In this document: positions 18,275 to 28,600 of the stretch, piece after piece | How the letters are laid out: each line of letters starts with the position of its first letter | Position numbering within the stretch: position 1 is the stretch's first letter | Source: Qipengyuania intermedia | GTDB lineage: Bacteria; Pseudomonadota; Alphaproteobacteria; Sphingomonadales; Sphingomonadaceae | Direction: 5' to 3' | DNA: 64,000 nucleotides | NCBI RefSeq assembly: GCF_019711615.1 | Contig: NZ_JAIGNS010000002.1 | Span: 483,501 to 547,500, forward strand | Program-made: the position numbers and the translations under genes | Notes under the pieces: generated by a model | What the model saw: only the letters and a program-made list of their open reading frames with translations | Told to the model about the DNA's origin: nothing | Databases searched by the model: none

Positions 18275-18733
18275 ATGTTCGATATCGGCGCCGCCGAACT
18301 GTTGTTGATCGTCGTGGTGGCGATCATCGTCATTGGCCCGAAGGAAATGCCGCGCGCGATGCGCACGGCCGGACGCTGGATCGGCAAGCTGCGCCGCATG
18401 TCCGCGCATTTCCGGTCGGGGATCGACGAGATGGTCCGCCAGGCCGAGATCGAGGACATGGAAAAGAAGTGGGCCGATCGTAACGCCGAAATCATGGCGA
18501 AATACCCGACCGGCTCCGAAGCGGCAGGGGGCGGCCCTGAAATCCATCCCGGTGCCGAGATGCAGCCGCTCGCCTCGGCGCAAGAAGTGCCCGACGCCGA
18601 TGCCGCAGCGGAAGCTGCGATCAAGCGTGCGGCGCCGAAGAAAGCGCCCGAGCACGGTGGCCCAGACGACGCCGAGCCTGGCCTTCCACTGGGAGATCCG
18701 CCTCCGCCCCCGCCGGTAAGGGACGCCGACTGA
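18275..18733 (+). CDS. tatB: Sec-independent protein translocase TatB
   Basis: TatB forms the twin-arginine signal receptor with TatC. The 152-residue product starts MFDIGAAELLLIVVVAI, with the membrane-embedded Glu at position 8. The VIGPKEMPRAMRTAG hinge typical of TatB rather than TatA follows. An amphipathic helix reaches to about residue 70, and the Ala/Pro-rich tail ends in a run of prolines. tatC follows after 1 base. Confidence 0.95.
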   Translation: MFDIGAAELLLIVVVAIIVIGPKEMPRAMRTAGRWIGKLRRMSAHFRSGIDEMVRQAEIEDMEKKWADRNAEIMAKYPTGSEAAGGGPEIHPGAEMQPLASAQEVPDADAAAEAAIKRAAPKKAPEHGGPDDAEPGLPLGDPPPPPPVRDAD

Positions 18734-18734
18734 G

Positions 18735-19541
18735 ATGGCGTTCGAGATGAAGGATATCGACGAAAGCCAGGCACCGCTGCTCGATCACCTGGTGGAGCTG
18801 CGCTCGCGCCTCGTGAGATGCGTCGCGGCGCTGGTGGTGGCATTCGGCGTTTGCCTGTTCTTTGCCGACCAGATCCTCGGCTTCCTGATCCAGCCGCTCA
18901 AATCTGCTTTTCCTGAAGGGCAGGGGCAACTGATTTTCACCAAGCTCTACGAAGTGTTCTTCGTGGAGCTGAAGGTCGCCCTTTTCGCAGGTTTCTGCAT
19001 CGCCTTCCCCTACATCGCGAACCAGCTTTGGGCCTTCGTCGCCCCCGGCCTTTACGCGCGCGAGAAAAAGGCATTCCTGCCATTCCTGCTGGCGACCCCG
19101 TTCCTGTTTCTGAGCGGCGCGGCCCTTGCCTATTACGTGGTCATGCCGACCGCGTTCGAGTGGTTCCTCGGCTTCGAAGGGGAAGCGGGCGGACTTGCCA
19201 TCAACGCGCTGCCGGCGGCCAACGAATATCTCGGCCTCGTGATGCAGTTCATCCTCGCCTTCGGGATGAGCTTCCTGCTTCCCGTGCTTCTGCTCCTATT
19301 GCACCGCGCAGGGATCGTGACACGCGAACAGTTGGTGGGCGCGCGGCGGTACGTCATCGTGCTGGTCGTGGCGCTGGCGGCCATCATTACGCCGCCGGAC
19401 CCGGGATCGCAGCTGCTGCTCGCGATCCCGTTAATCCTGCTTTACGAAGGTTCGCTCGTCCTGATGCGCCTGTTCGACAGGCGGGCAGCCAAGGCCGAGC
19501 CGGAGAAACCCGAAGCTTCGGCCGATCAATCGGCTTCGTAA
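18735..19541 (+). CDS. tatC: Sec-independent protein translocase TatC
   Basis: TatC is the multi-spanning receptor of the Tat pathway. The 268-residue protein has the N-terminal LLDHLVELRSRLVRCV motif and six membrane segments. Family markers PYIANQLWAFVAPGLY near residue 95 and IITPPDPGSQLLLAIP near residue 218 are present. Its last 16 bases overlap the 3' end of the oppositely oriented amidohydrolase gene, so the two transcripts converge. Confidence 0.96.
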   Translation: MAFEMKDIDESQAPLLDHLVELRSRLVRCVAALVVAFGVCLFFADQILGFLIQPLKSAFPEGQGQLIFTKLYEVFFVELKVALFAGFCIAFPYIANQLWAFVAPGLYAREKKAFLPFLLATPFLFLSGAALAYYVVMPTAFEWFLGFEGEAGGLAINALPAANEYLGLVMQFILAFGMSFLLPVLLLLLHRAGIVTREQLVGARRYVIVLVVALAAIITPPDPGSQLLLAIPLILLYEGSLVLMRLFDRRAAKAEPEKPEASADQSAS

Positions 19542-21175
19542 ACCTTTCGTCCATTGACCCAGGTCTCGAATACCTTAGTCGCGCGGATTTCTTCCGGAGT
19601 TGCCAGCAACGGGTCGTTGTCGACCAGGATGAAGTCGGCTCTCTCACCCGGCAAGAGGCGTCCGAAGCGCCCCTCTGCAAAGCCCGCGTAAGCCGCCTTC
19701 GAGGTAAAGCCTGCAAGCGCCTGTTCGCGGTTTACGCGTTCGCTCGGCAGCCATCCGCCGAAAGGCTCCCCATTCGCGTCCATGCGGGTAATGGCGACTG
19801 CATAACCGGCAAAAGCGTCGGCCGGTTCGACCGGCGCGTCCGACCCGAAGGCGAGCGTGCCGCCCAGATCGAGGATGGTATTCCAGGCATAGGCGCCGTC
19901 CAGCCGGTCCATGCCGAGCCGCGCTTCCGCCATCAGGCGGTCGGAAGTCTGGTGTAGCGGCTGCATCGAGGCGATGATGCCATTGTCGGCAAGCTTGGGC
20001 AGGTCTGCCGGATCAACGATCTGGGCATGCTCGACCCGCCAGCGCCGGTCGCCGTCGAAGCTTTCCGCAATCTCGTCGATCGCGTTGAGGAGTTCCGCGT
20101 TGGCCGCCGTGCCGATGGCATGGACGGCAGGCTGGAACCCGCCCTGTGCAGCGCGGACAAGGTTGTTGCGCAGCTGGGCAGGGGTCTGGAGCGGAAGGCC
20201 GTAGTTGCCCGGGTCGTCGGCATAGGGACGTTTGAGCCACGCCCCGCGGCTACCCAGCGCGCCGTCGAGATAGAGCTTCACGCCGTTCAGGCGAAGCTTG
20301 TCGTCGTACAGCCACTGCGATGGCCCCGGTCCGCCGATCAGCACCATCTGTTCCGGGCCGAAGGCATAGGACATGATGCGCAGATTGAGCGATCCGGCAT
20401 CGCCGGCGCGGCGGAAGGATTGCCAGTCTTCGATGGTGGTGCCCATGTCGGCAACCGCAGTGATGCCGTAGCGATGGAAGACCTTCTGCGCCTCTGCCAG
20501 AGCAAGGTCGCGTTCCACCGCGCGCGGTGGGGGGACCGCCTTGTTCACGAGGTCCATGGCGAGATCGATGAAAACGCCCGAGGGCGTCTTCTTGTCGGCG
20601 AGCAGTTCTATCTTCCCGCCGCTCGGCGATTTGCTGGAAGCAGTGATGCCGGCCGCCTGCATCGCAAGCGAGTTGGCCCATCCGGCATGGCCATCGACCC
20701 GTTCGAGATAGACGGGACGGTCCGCAACTGCGCTGTCGAGTTCGGCTGCGGTCGGGAAGCGGCCGAGACCCCATTTCTCCTGGTTCCAGCCGCGCCCGAG
20801 AATCCAGGGCCGCGCTTCGTTTTCGGCGGCAAAGGTGCGGATCTTGTCCAGCGCTTCTTCGAGCGAATTGGTATCCGACAAATCCAGCGTCAGCGCGCCG
20901 AAGCCGACGCCCATGACGTGGGCATGCGCGTCGATCATGCCGGGCAGCATGACGCGGCCTTCTCCGTCTTCGCGGTAGTCCGTGCGCGGGCGGTCTTCAC
21001 CGCGTTCGATGACTTGGGCAATGCGGCCATCGTCGTCGATCACCAGCGCTTCGAAGCGCTTCACCTTGCCCTCGGCGTCCATCGTGATGCCGGAGACGTT
21101 ATCGATCAGAACGTCGGCGTGAGCGGGAACCGCGATGGTCGTAGCGAGCAATGCGGCGAGGTACTTGGTTTTCAT
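19526..21175 (-). CDS. Exported amidohydrolase, YtcJ-like (Amidohydro_3)
   Basis: A 549-residue metal-dependent hydrolase of the YtcJ-like amidohydrolase family. The ATG at 21175 gives a clean Sec signal peptide (MKTKYLAALLATTIAVPAHA). Metal-site landmarks are MLPGMIDAHAHVMG near residue 75, HAIGTAAN and VEHAQIVD in the middle, and FGSDAPVEP near residue 455. The C-terminal composite beta domain ends in TWVNGRKVYEAD. The substrate is unknown, since the family includes enzymes acting on amides, ureas and formamides. The frame is open upstream to 21340, but that part has no signal peptide and is probably not translated. Confidence 0.88.
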   Translation of the reverse strand: MKTKYLAALLATTIAVPAHADVLIDNVSGITMDAEGKVKRFEALVIDDDGRIAQVIERGEDRPRTDYREDGEGRVMLPGMIDAHAHVMGVGFGALTLDLSDTNSLEEALDKIRTFAAENEARPWILGRGWNQEKWGLGRFPTAAELDSAVADRPVYLERVDGHAGWANSLAMQAAGITASSKSPSGGKIELLADKKTPSGVFIDLAMDLVNKAVPPPRAVERDLALAEAQKVFHRYGITAVADMGTTIEDWQSFRRAGDAGSLNLRIMSYAFGPEQMVLIGGPGPSQWLYDDKLRLNGVKLYLDGALGSRGAWLKRPYADDPGNYGLPLQTPAQLRNNLVRAAQGGFQPAVHAIGTAANAELLNAIDEIAESFDGDRRWRVEHAQIVDPADLPKLADNGIIASMQPLHQTSDRLMAEARLGMDRLDGAYAWNTILDLGGTLAFGSDAPVEPADAFAGYAVAITRMDANGEPFGGWLPSERVNREQALAGFTSKAAYAGFAEGRFGRLLPGERADFILVDNDPLLATPEEIRATKVFETWVNGRKVYEAD

Positions 21176-21285
21176 CAGGTAATCCCAATCCGGAGAAATT
21201 CGTTGTCCGTCGATAAGGCAAAGCTTGGCACGGGCAAACCCTTTCGCCGATTGCGCGCTGCCTTGGTGGCACGTAGGCCTGCCGT

Positions 21286-22539
21286 ATGACCCAGGCAAAT
21301 CCCATGCCCGCCGGAGATAAGGCCACCGATCTCCTGACACTCGACGATGTGCGCGCAGCTGCCAAGCGCATCGATGGCGCGGTCGTACGGACCGAACTGA
21401 TGCACTCCATCACCCTGTCGGAAATTACCGGCGCGGATATCTGGCTGAAGTTCGAAAACCACCAGTTCACCGCCGCCTACAAGGAACGCGGCGCGCTCAA
21501 CGCCTTGCTTCACCTGACCGAGGAGCAACGCAATCGCGGGGTCATCGCCGCCTCTGCGGGCAACCATTCGCAAGGGCTTTCCTACCACGGCAGACGGCTC
21601 GGGGTGCCGGTGACCATCGTGATGCCGTCGACCACGCCGAGCGTGAAGGTCATGCAGACCGAGAGCGTTGGCGGGAATGTAGTCCTGTTCGGCGAGACTT
21701 TCGATGAGGCCTATGGCCATGCGCTCGAGCTGGAGAAGGAGCGCGGCCTCACCTTCGTCCATCCCTTCGACGATCCCAAGGTGGCTGCTGGGCAGGGTAC
21801 AGTCGCGCTGGAAATGCTGGCGGCAAAGGACGATTTCGATTGCCTCGTCGTGCCGATCGGCGGCGGCGGATTGATGAGCGGCATGGCGACCGTCGCAAAG
21901 GCGCTGCGCCCTGAGATCGAGATGATCGGCGTGCAGGCCCAGCTCTATCCCTCGATGTACTCGGCGGTCACCGGAGACGAGCTCCCCTGCGGCGGCGACA
22001 CGCTGGCCGAAGGGATTGCGGTGAAGAAGCCCGGCGATTTTACCCGGCAGATCATCGCCGAGCTGGTGGACGACGTGCTGCTGGTCGGCGAACCCGCGCT
22101 GGAGCGATCCGTGTCGCTCCTGCTCCAGATCGAAAAGACGGTTGTGGAAGGTGCAGGCGCAGCAGGTTTGGCAGCGGTGCTGTCGAACCCGGAGAAGTTC
22201 GCGGGCAAGAAAGTCGGCCTGGTCCTGTGTGGCGGCAACATCGACACGCGACTGCTCGCCAACGTCCTGATCCGAGACCTTGCGCGAAGCGGGCGCCTCG
22301 CACGCTTGCGCGTGACGCTGCAGGATAGGCCGGGCGCGCTCTACAAGGTGATGCGCGAATTCAACGACCACAACGTCAACATCATCGAAATCTACCACCA
22401 GCGGATTTTCACGACCCTGCCGGCCAAGGGACTCGTAACCGAAATCGAGTGCGAAGCGCGCGATCAGAGCCAGATCGACGGCCTGATCAAGACGCTGGAG
22501 GCCAAAGGCTATTCGGTCGAAATGGCGGAGCTGGAATAG
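21286..22539 (+). CDS. ilvA: Threonine ammonia-lyase, single-ACT (medium) form
   Basis: PLP enzyme that deaminates threonine to 2-oxobutanoate, the first step toward isoleucine. The 417-residue product has the PLP lysine at about K66 (FTAAYKERGAL), SAGNHSQGLSYH near residue 90 and the phosphate-binding VPIGGGGLMSGM near residue 190. A single C-terminal ACT domain (about 336-417, VTLQDRPGALYKVMREFN) makes this the medium rather than the long two-ACT form. The gene is divergent from the amidohydrolase and ends at a strong terminator. Confidence 0.94.
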   Translation: MTQANPMPAGDKATDLLTLDDVRAAAKRIDGAVVRTELMHSITLSEITGADIWLKFENHQFTAAYKERGALNALLHLTEEQRNRGVIAASAGNHSQGLSYHGRRLGVPVTIVMPSTTPSVKVMQTESVGGNVVLFGETFDEAYGHALELEKERGLTFVHPFDDPKVAAGQGTVALEMLAAKDDFDCLVVPIGGGGLMSGMATVAKALRPEIEMIGVQAQLYPSMYSAVTGDELPCGGDTLAEGIAVKKPGDFTRQIIAELVDDVLLVGEPALERSVSLLLQIEKTVVEGAGAAGLAAVLSNPEKFAGKKVGLVLCGGNIDTRLLANVLIRDLARSGRLARLRVTLQDRPGALYKVMREFNDHNVNIIEIYHQRIFTTLPAKGLVTEIECEARDQSQIDGLIKTLEAKGYSVEMAELE

Positions 22540-22552
22540 ATTCGGCTCGCAA

Positions 22553-22593
22553 GCGGCGGAATCCCAAGGCTTTTCCGCCGCAGCTTCCTTTTT
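22553..22593 (+). terminator. Rho-independent terminator after ilvA
   Basis: GCGGCGGAA (22553-22561) pairs perfectly with TTCCGCCGC (22573-22581) as a 9-bp stem with an 11-base loop, followed shortly by TTTTT at 22589-22593. It begins 14 bases after the ilvA stop and should separate ilvA from bpt. Confidence 0.85.
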
Positions 22594-22598
22594 CATGG

Positions 22599-22613
22599 TT
22601 AAGACACTTTTAA
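22599..22613 (+). promoter_or_regulatory. Candidate CtrA binding site upstream of bpt-tamA-tamB
   Basis: The sequence is TTAA, seven bases, TTAA, an exact match to the full CtrA site defined in Caulobacter. It lies 76-90 bases before the bpt GTG, just after the ilvA terminator. An AT-rich stretch (22630-22656) between it and the gene could hold the promoter. Function is inferred from the motif alone. Confidence 0.5.
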
Positions 22614-22688
22614 CCGGGCCTTCGATCCTGCATAAAGAATGCGTTAAACATAAATAATCGCACGCAATTCGAAGGATGCCTTTCACTC

Positions 22689-23531
22689 GTGACGGCCCCG
22701 ATCCGCTTCCCCCGCTTTTTCGTGACGAGCCCTGCGCCGTGCCCCTATTTGCCGGGCAAGAGCGAACGCAAGGTCTTTACCGAATTGCGCGGCGAAAGCG
22801 CTGACGAGCTTAACGAAGCGCTCGGCCGCATCGGTTTCAGGCGGAGCCAGACCGTCGCCTATCGGCCTTCGTGCCTCGATTGCCAGGCCTGCGTGTCCGT
22901 TCGCGTCGTTGCGAACGAGTTCAAGGCGTCTTCCAGCCAGAAGCGCACGCTCAAGGTGAACGACGACCTCGTGGTGAGCGAATGCCGTCCCTGGGCGACC
23001 GACGAACAGTACGAATTGCTGCGCAAATATCTCGCCCATCGCCACCCGGGAGGGGGCATGGCGGAGATGGACGAATCCGACTTTGCAGATATGGTGGAAC
23101 ATACGCCCGTATCCAGCTATGTGGTTGAATATAGGGAGCCGGGAGTTGGGTCGGAGCCAGGTCGTCTGGTCGGTGCCTGCCTCACGGACATTCAGGGTGA
23201 CGGGCTGTCGATGATCTACAGCTTCTACGACCCTGAGATCGAGGATCGCGCGGGACTTGGGAACTTCATCATCCTGGACCACATCCGCCGCGCCGGCGCG
23301 CATGGCGTCCCCTATGTCTATCTCGGATATTGGGTCGAAGGCTCCGACCGGATGCAATACAAGGTTCGCTACCGGCCGCTCGAACGACTTACCCGCGGCG
23401 GGTGGGAGCGCATGCCCGAAACCGAACAGAAGCGCCTTATCGCCGCCGCCACCAGACCGCGCGAACAGCGCGATGCTGAACCCCTTCCTGCCAAGGACGG
23501 AAGCCAGCGCGAATACAAGCTCGCAGACTAA
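22689..23531 (+). CDS. bpt: Aspartate/glutamate leucyltransferase (N-end rule)
   Basis: Bpt adds leucine from Leu-tRNA to proteins with N-terminal Asp or Glu, marking them for ClpS-ClpAP degradation. The 280-residue protein has the ATE-family N-terminal segment [17 protein letters not shown], the cysteine-rich [16 protein letters not shown] near residue 55 and the acyl-transferase core [13 protein letters not shown] with [17 protein letters not shown]. Translation starts at GTG. Its 3' end overlaps the tamA start by 59 bases. Confidence 0.92.
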   Translation: MTAPIRFPRFFVTSPAPCPYLPGKSERKVFTELRGESADELNEALGRIGFRRSQTVAYRPSCLDCQACVSVRVVANEFKASSSQKRTLKVNDDLVVSECRPWATDEQYELLRKYLAHRHPGGGMAEMDESDFADMVEHTPVSSYVVEYREPGVGSEPGRLVGACLTDIQGDGLSMIYSFYDPEIEDRAGLGNFIILDHIRRAGAHGVPYVYLGYWVEGSDRMQYKVRYRPLERLTRGGWERMPETEQKRLIAAATRPREQRDAEPLPAKDGSQREYKLAD

Positions 23532-25662
23532 GGGCTTCAGCCTGATCCTGAGAACCTGCACCGCGGCACTGGCTCTGATCAGCTATCCTGTGCTCGCGCA
23601 GGATGCGCAGGCGCCCGAGCGCCTGGAAGACCTCATTCCCGACAGCGCGCTCGAAGATCCAGAAGCCTGGGCGCAGCAGGGTGTCGATGTGCCTGAAGAC
23701 GAGGGCGCCGAGACCGCACCCGATCCCAGCACACCGATCGCGGACCCAATCGGCATCGAAGTGGCCTGGCCCAACGAGCTTGAGATCGATGGCTTCGAAT
23801 CATTGGAGCCTGAAGAAGAGATCGAGTTTGCCGATCTCGACACCGGCGCGCCCGTCATCGCTTTCGACGATGCGGAAATCGAGAAGCTCGCCGACAATCT
23901 GGTGCTCGGCTTCCCGCAGGCCGAGCCACCTTTTTCCGAGCGTGGTGACTTCGTCGCGCGGTACGAAGCGCTGTCCACGATCGAGGAACTGGATGACGCG
24001 GACGCGAACGTCGCGCAGCTGGCGGCGCGCGCCCGTGAAGACGAAGAATTGCTCGGCAATCTCCTGCGGGTCTACGGCTATTACGACGGCGAGATCATTC
24101 GTTCGATAGGTACGGTCGCGCCGGGGGATGAAGTATCGCTGGAACGGCCGGCGGTGCGGTTCGACATCATTCCGGGCACACGTTTCCGTTACGGCGCGAT
24201 CGACCTCGGCAATCTGGGCAGCGCGCCCGATTACGCGCTGCTGCGTGAGACGTTCGATATTGAGCCCGGCGACTACCTGCAAAGCGACAAGATCCTGCAG
24301 GAACAGTTCAACCTCGACCGTGCGCTCGGCGAGAACGGCTATGCCTTTGCCGAGATCGACGAGCCGGAATTGCTGATCGATCACGACCGCCAGGAAGGCG
24401 ATCTTACACTACCGGTCGAACCGGGCGGCAAGTATGTCTTCGGTGACGTCGTAAGCAGCGATCCAAGCTTCCTCTCGGGTCGGCACATTGCCTCCATCGC
24501 GCGCTTCGAGCCTGGCGACACCTACCAGCGCAGCCTGTCCCTCGACCTTAGGCGCGCAGTAACAGCGACCGGCCTCGTGTCGGCAGTCTCCGTCACACCT
24601 CGCGAAGTCCAGGCGCCCCAAGGCGATGAGCCGGGTGTCGTTGCGATGGACGTCGAGATGACCCGGGCCAAGCTGCGGACCATCGCCGGGGCGATCGGCT
24701 ATGGCTCGGAAGAAGGCTTCCGCGTCCAGGCGAGCTGGGAACACCGGAACCTGTTTCCACCGGAGGGCTCGCTGCGTGTTCGCGGGATCGCGGGCACACA
24801 GGAGCAGCTGGCTGGCATCACCTTCCGCAAGAACAATTTCGGCGGCCGGGACAAGGTTCTCACCCTCGATGCCTACGCTTCGAGTGTCGACAATGTCGCT
24901 TACGAGGCCCGTACGGTTGCTATAACGGGGACTTACGAGCGTTCATCGACGCTGCTGTTCCAGAAACCGCTGGCCTGGGCACTCGGCGCGGAAATTCTGG
25001 CCACCGACGAACGCAACCGCGTCATTTCGGGCATCCCGCGCCCCAGGCAGACCTATTTCATCGCGGCAGTCTTCGGGCGCGCGACGATCGATACGACGGA
25101 TTCCCTACTCAATCCGACCGAAGGCTTTCGCCTGACCGGATACCTGGCGCCCGAAACCTCGCGAACTGCGGGGCAGCAGTACTATTACCTTCGCAACCAG
25201 GCGGATGCCTCCTATTACCAGCAGGTCGGTAGCGATACGGTTCTCGCCGGACGTGTGCGCTTCGCCAGCATTCCCGGCGCTCCCCTATTCGCCATTGCGC
25301 CCTCGCGCCGGCTTTATGCCGGTGGCGGCGGATCGGTGCGAGGATATGGCTACCAAGCCGTCGGCCCGCGCAACGATCTTGGCGAACCGGTTGGCGGTCG
25401 CAGCCTCGTTGAGGCCTCTGTGGAAGCCCGGGTCGGGACCGGATTTTTCGACGGTGCCCTGTCTGTGGTCCCCTTCTTCGATGTCGGTTCGGTATCCATC
25501 GAATCCACCCCCAATTTCCGGTTTATAAAATACGGCGCGGGGGTCGGCGTCCGCTATGAATCCGGCTTCGGGCCGCTGCGTCTCGATGTCGGTGTACCGC
25601 TCAATCCCGAACCAGACGATGCACCGGTCGCGGTTTACGTCTCACTGGGCCAGGCTTTCTGA
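23473..25662 (+). CDS. tamA: Outer-membrane assembly protein TamA (Omp85 family)
   Basis: TamA is the outer-membrane half of the translocation and assembly module, helping insert certain beta-barrels and autotransporters. The 729-residue protein has a signal peptide with a long N-region (hydrophobic [13 protein letters not shown], near residues 30-42). A strongly acidic extension of roughly 100 residues and POTRA domains to about residue 380 follow, then a 16-strand Omp85 barrel. [17 protein letters not shown] marks the barrel's conserved loop. The ATG lies inside bpt. No ATG, GTG or TTG occurs between the bpt stop and the signal peptide core. It overlaps tamB by 1 base. Confidence 0.92.
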   Translation: MLNPFLPRTEASANTSSQTKGFSLILRTCTAALALISYPVLAQDAQAPERLEDLIPDSALEDPEAWAQQGVDVPEDEGAETAPDPSTPIADPIGIEVAWPNELEIDGFESLEPEEEIEFADLDTGAPVIAFDDAEIEKLADNLVLGFPQAEPPFSERGDFVARYEALSTIEELDDADANVAQLAARAREDEELLGNLLRVYGYYDGEIIRSIGTVAPGDEVSLERPAVRFDIIPGTRFRYGAIDLGNLGSAPDYALLRETFDIEPGDYLQSDKILQEQFNLDRALGENGYAFAEIDEPELLIDHDRQEGDLTLPVEPGGKYVFGDVVSSDPSFLSGRHIASIARFEPGDTYQRSLSLDLRRAVTATGLVSAVSVTPREVQAPQGDEPGVVAMDVEMTRAKLRTIAGAIGYGSEEGFRVQASWEHRNLFPPEGSLRVRGIAGTQEQLAGITFRKNNFGGRDKVLTLDAYASSVDNVAYEARTVAITGTYERSSTLLFQKPLAWALGAEILATDERNRVISGIPRPRQTYFIAAVFGRATIDTTDSLLNPTEGFRLTGYLAPETSRTAGQQYYYLRNQADASYYQQVGSDTVLAGRVRFASIPGAPLFAIAPSRRLYAGGGGSVRGYGYQAVGPRNDLGEPVGGRSLVEASVEARVGTGFFDGALSVVPFFDVGSVSIESTPNFRFIKYGAGVGVRYESGFGPLRLDVGVPLNPEPDDAPVAVYVSLGQAF

Positions 25663-28600
25663 TGTCGGAGGTGGACACCCAGGCCGAAGCCAGCCCGCCG
25701 AAGCGCCGGTCGCGCCTTGGGCGTGCGGGCAAGTGGTTGCTTGGCGTTCTCGCCGCAGTCGTATTCCTGATCGCAGGTGCCCTGATCATCCTGAACACGC
25801 CGATTGGCGAGCGTTTCCTCGCCGACAGGATTGCCCGGCAGACTTTTCCGAACGGTCTCAACATCTCCATCGGCCGGATCGACGGCAATATCTACGGCGA
25901 TGCGGTTCTTCACGACGTTCGCCTGTCTGATCCGCAAGGCGTATTCCTTACCATTCCCCGGGCGGAAGTGGACTGGAACCCGCGTGGTTGGCTCAACAAC
26001 AGGCTCGAGATCGACAGCTTTATCGCCAGGCGCGCGACCCTGTCACGTGTGCCCGAGTTTCTTCCCAGCGAAGAGGAAGGTCCAATCCTCCCCGGTTTCG
26101 ACATCTCGATCGACGAACTGGAGATAGACAATCTTACGCTGGCTCCCGGTATTGCCGGAGACGAGGCGCAACGCGTCGACCTGACGGCTCAAGTGCAGGT
26201 GGAGGATCGCCGTCTTTACGTCGACGGCGATGCGCGCCTCGGGCAGGACGACAGGCTCGCCGTGCTTCTGCATGCGGAACCGGACGGGGATGATTTCGAT
26301 ATCGAAGCCGATATCTCGGCGTCGGCGGACGGCGCTGTCGCATCCCTGCTCGGCCTTTCGAATCCGTACGAGGTGCGGGTACGCGGAGACGGCACCTGGT
26401 CGGCCTGGAACGGCTATCTCTACGCGCGGAGCGAGGGCGAGCGCGTGGCAGCGCTCAAGCTGTCGAACCGCGAAGGCACCTTCGGCCTGCTCGGCAAGAT
26501 CGACCCTTCCGATTTTCTCGAAGGGCTCCCCGCCGATGCACTTGGCGATGACGTTGCCCTGCGCTCGCGCATGAAGATCGACAACCGCACATTCGAGGGG
26601 CGCACTGTCCTGTCGGGACGGGGCATCTTCCTCGATGGCGATGGACTTGTCGACCTCGCCGAGAACCGGGTGAGCGACTACGACGTTTCCCTTCGCCTGC
26701 GCGATCCCGAACTTTTCGGAGAGAGCCTGAGGCTTGAAAACACGACTGCCATGGCAACGCTCGATGGCGCTTTCACCGACCTCGATATCGCCCACGACCT
26801 GCGCGTCGGCGCGCTGGTCTCGGGCGACACTCGGCTTACCGGTCTTGCACAGCAGGGCACGGCAAGGTTCGACGGCACAACTTGGACGCTCCCCCTGTCG
26901 GTCAGTGTGGACCGGGTCTCTACCGGGAACGCCCTTGTCGACCCGCGCCTGGTGAACGGCGACCTCAGGGGCCGCATCCAATTGGCAGGCGACAGCCTGG
27001 TCGGCGACGACTTGCGCGTCGCGTTCCAGGGCCTTGCCGCCAATCTTGCGCTGAGGGGCGATCTCGCGGCCGGGAGGTACCAGATTCGCGGTCCTGTGCG
27101 CGCCGATGGTCTCGCGCTCGACAATGTGGGCAGGGCTGGCGGCACTGCCATGATCGATTTCGATCTCCTGCCTTCGGGATGGCGTCTCGGCGCCGATCTG
27201 GACGCTCGCATTGCGCCCGTGACCAACGACACGCTGGCAAATCTTGCCGGCAGAACCATTCGCGTGCGCGGCGGCATCGCGACAGGCAGCGCGGCCGCGC
27301 TGGATTTCACGACCATGCGGGTCGATGCCGAGAAACTGCGCATGGTGCTCGACGGGTCGGTGGCGGAAGGAACCACCCGCCTCGCCGGTTCGGGTACACA
27401 TACGGATTACGGCGACTTCACAATCCAGGCGAGCATCGCCGACGACGGGCCGACAGCAGAACTCGTGTTCGCGCGCCCGGTCACGGGCCTGGAAGACGTG
27501 CGGGTTGCGATCGCTCCGACGGAGAACGGCTTTGCCATCGACACGCAGGGTGGTTCGGTCCTTGGACCTTTCGACGGGACGCTTGCCTTGTTTGCGCCTG
27601 CTGACGGCCCCACCCGTATCGACGTCGAGCGGCTGACGCTGTCGGACACTTCGGTCGAAGGCAGTCTGACCCTGGTAGATGGAGGCGCGGATGGTGTTCT
27701 CAACCTTTCGGGGGGCGGGCTTTCCGGAACGATCGGCCTCGCTCCGCGCGGAGAGCAGCAGTTCGTCGATCTCGATGTCACGGCCCGCAATGCAAGTTTC
27801 GGCGGCGATACCCCGATTACTATCGCTCGCGCGGACATTGATGCCGAGGGCCTGATCGGCGCCGGAACGACTAATTTCAGCGGCACGGCGAATGCGCAAG
27901 GCGTGCAATACGGTAATATCTTCATCGCCAGATTGGCGGCGCAGGGCGAGGTGGAGAATGGCATCGGCAGCGTCGATGCGCGTATCACCGGCCAGCGCGG
28001 AGTGCGCTTTGCGCTCGACCTCAATGCGCGTTTCCGCCCTGAGCGGATCGCGATCGCCGCCCAGGGCGAATTTGCCGGTCGCTCGATCAGCATGCCCCGG
28101 CGCGCTGTCTTGACGGCCCAGGAGGGTGGCGGCTGGATCCTCTCCCCGACGCAGCTTTCCTATGGTGACGGCGGAGCGATCGCCTCGGGCCGCTTCGGTG
28201 GAGGCGATCTGTCGCTCGACCTCAAGCTGTCGCGCATGCCGCTCTCGCTCGCCGATGTGGCTGTTTCCGATCTCGGTCTCGGAGGTACGATCTCGGGCAC
28301 CGTCGAGTATACCAATGCCGCGGGTGCTTTGCCGACAGGCCTCGCCCGGGTGAAGGTCGACAATCTCACCCGCTCGGGCTTGGTCCTCTCGTCCAAGCCC
28401 ATGGACCTGGCGCTTGTCGCGAGATTGCAAGCGGACAGTTTTCAGGCGCGGGCGACGCTTGCCAACGAGGATATACGGCGCGGAAGAGTTCAGGTGCTGA
28501 TTACCGGCCTCCCGGCACAGGGCGACATCACGCAGCGATTGAGAGCAGGACGGCTCGATGGCCAGCTGCGCTTCGAAGGTGCTGCCGAAAGCCTCTGGAG

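Noticed and set aside
26043..28430. 795-codon open frame on the minus strand
   Set aside because: Antisense to tamB, with no signal or domain pattern and a composition typical of shadow frames.
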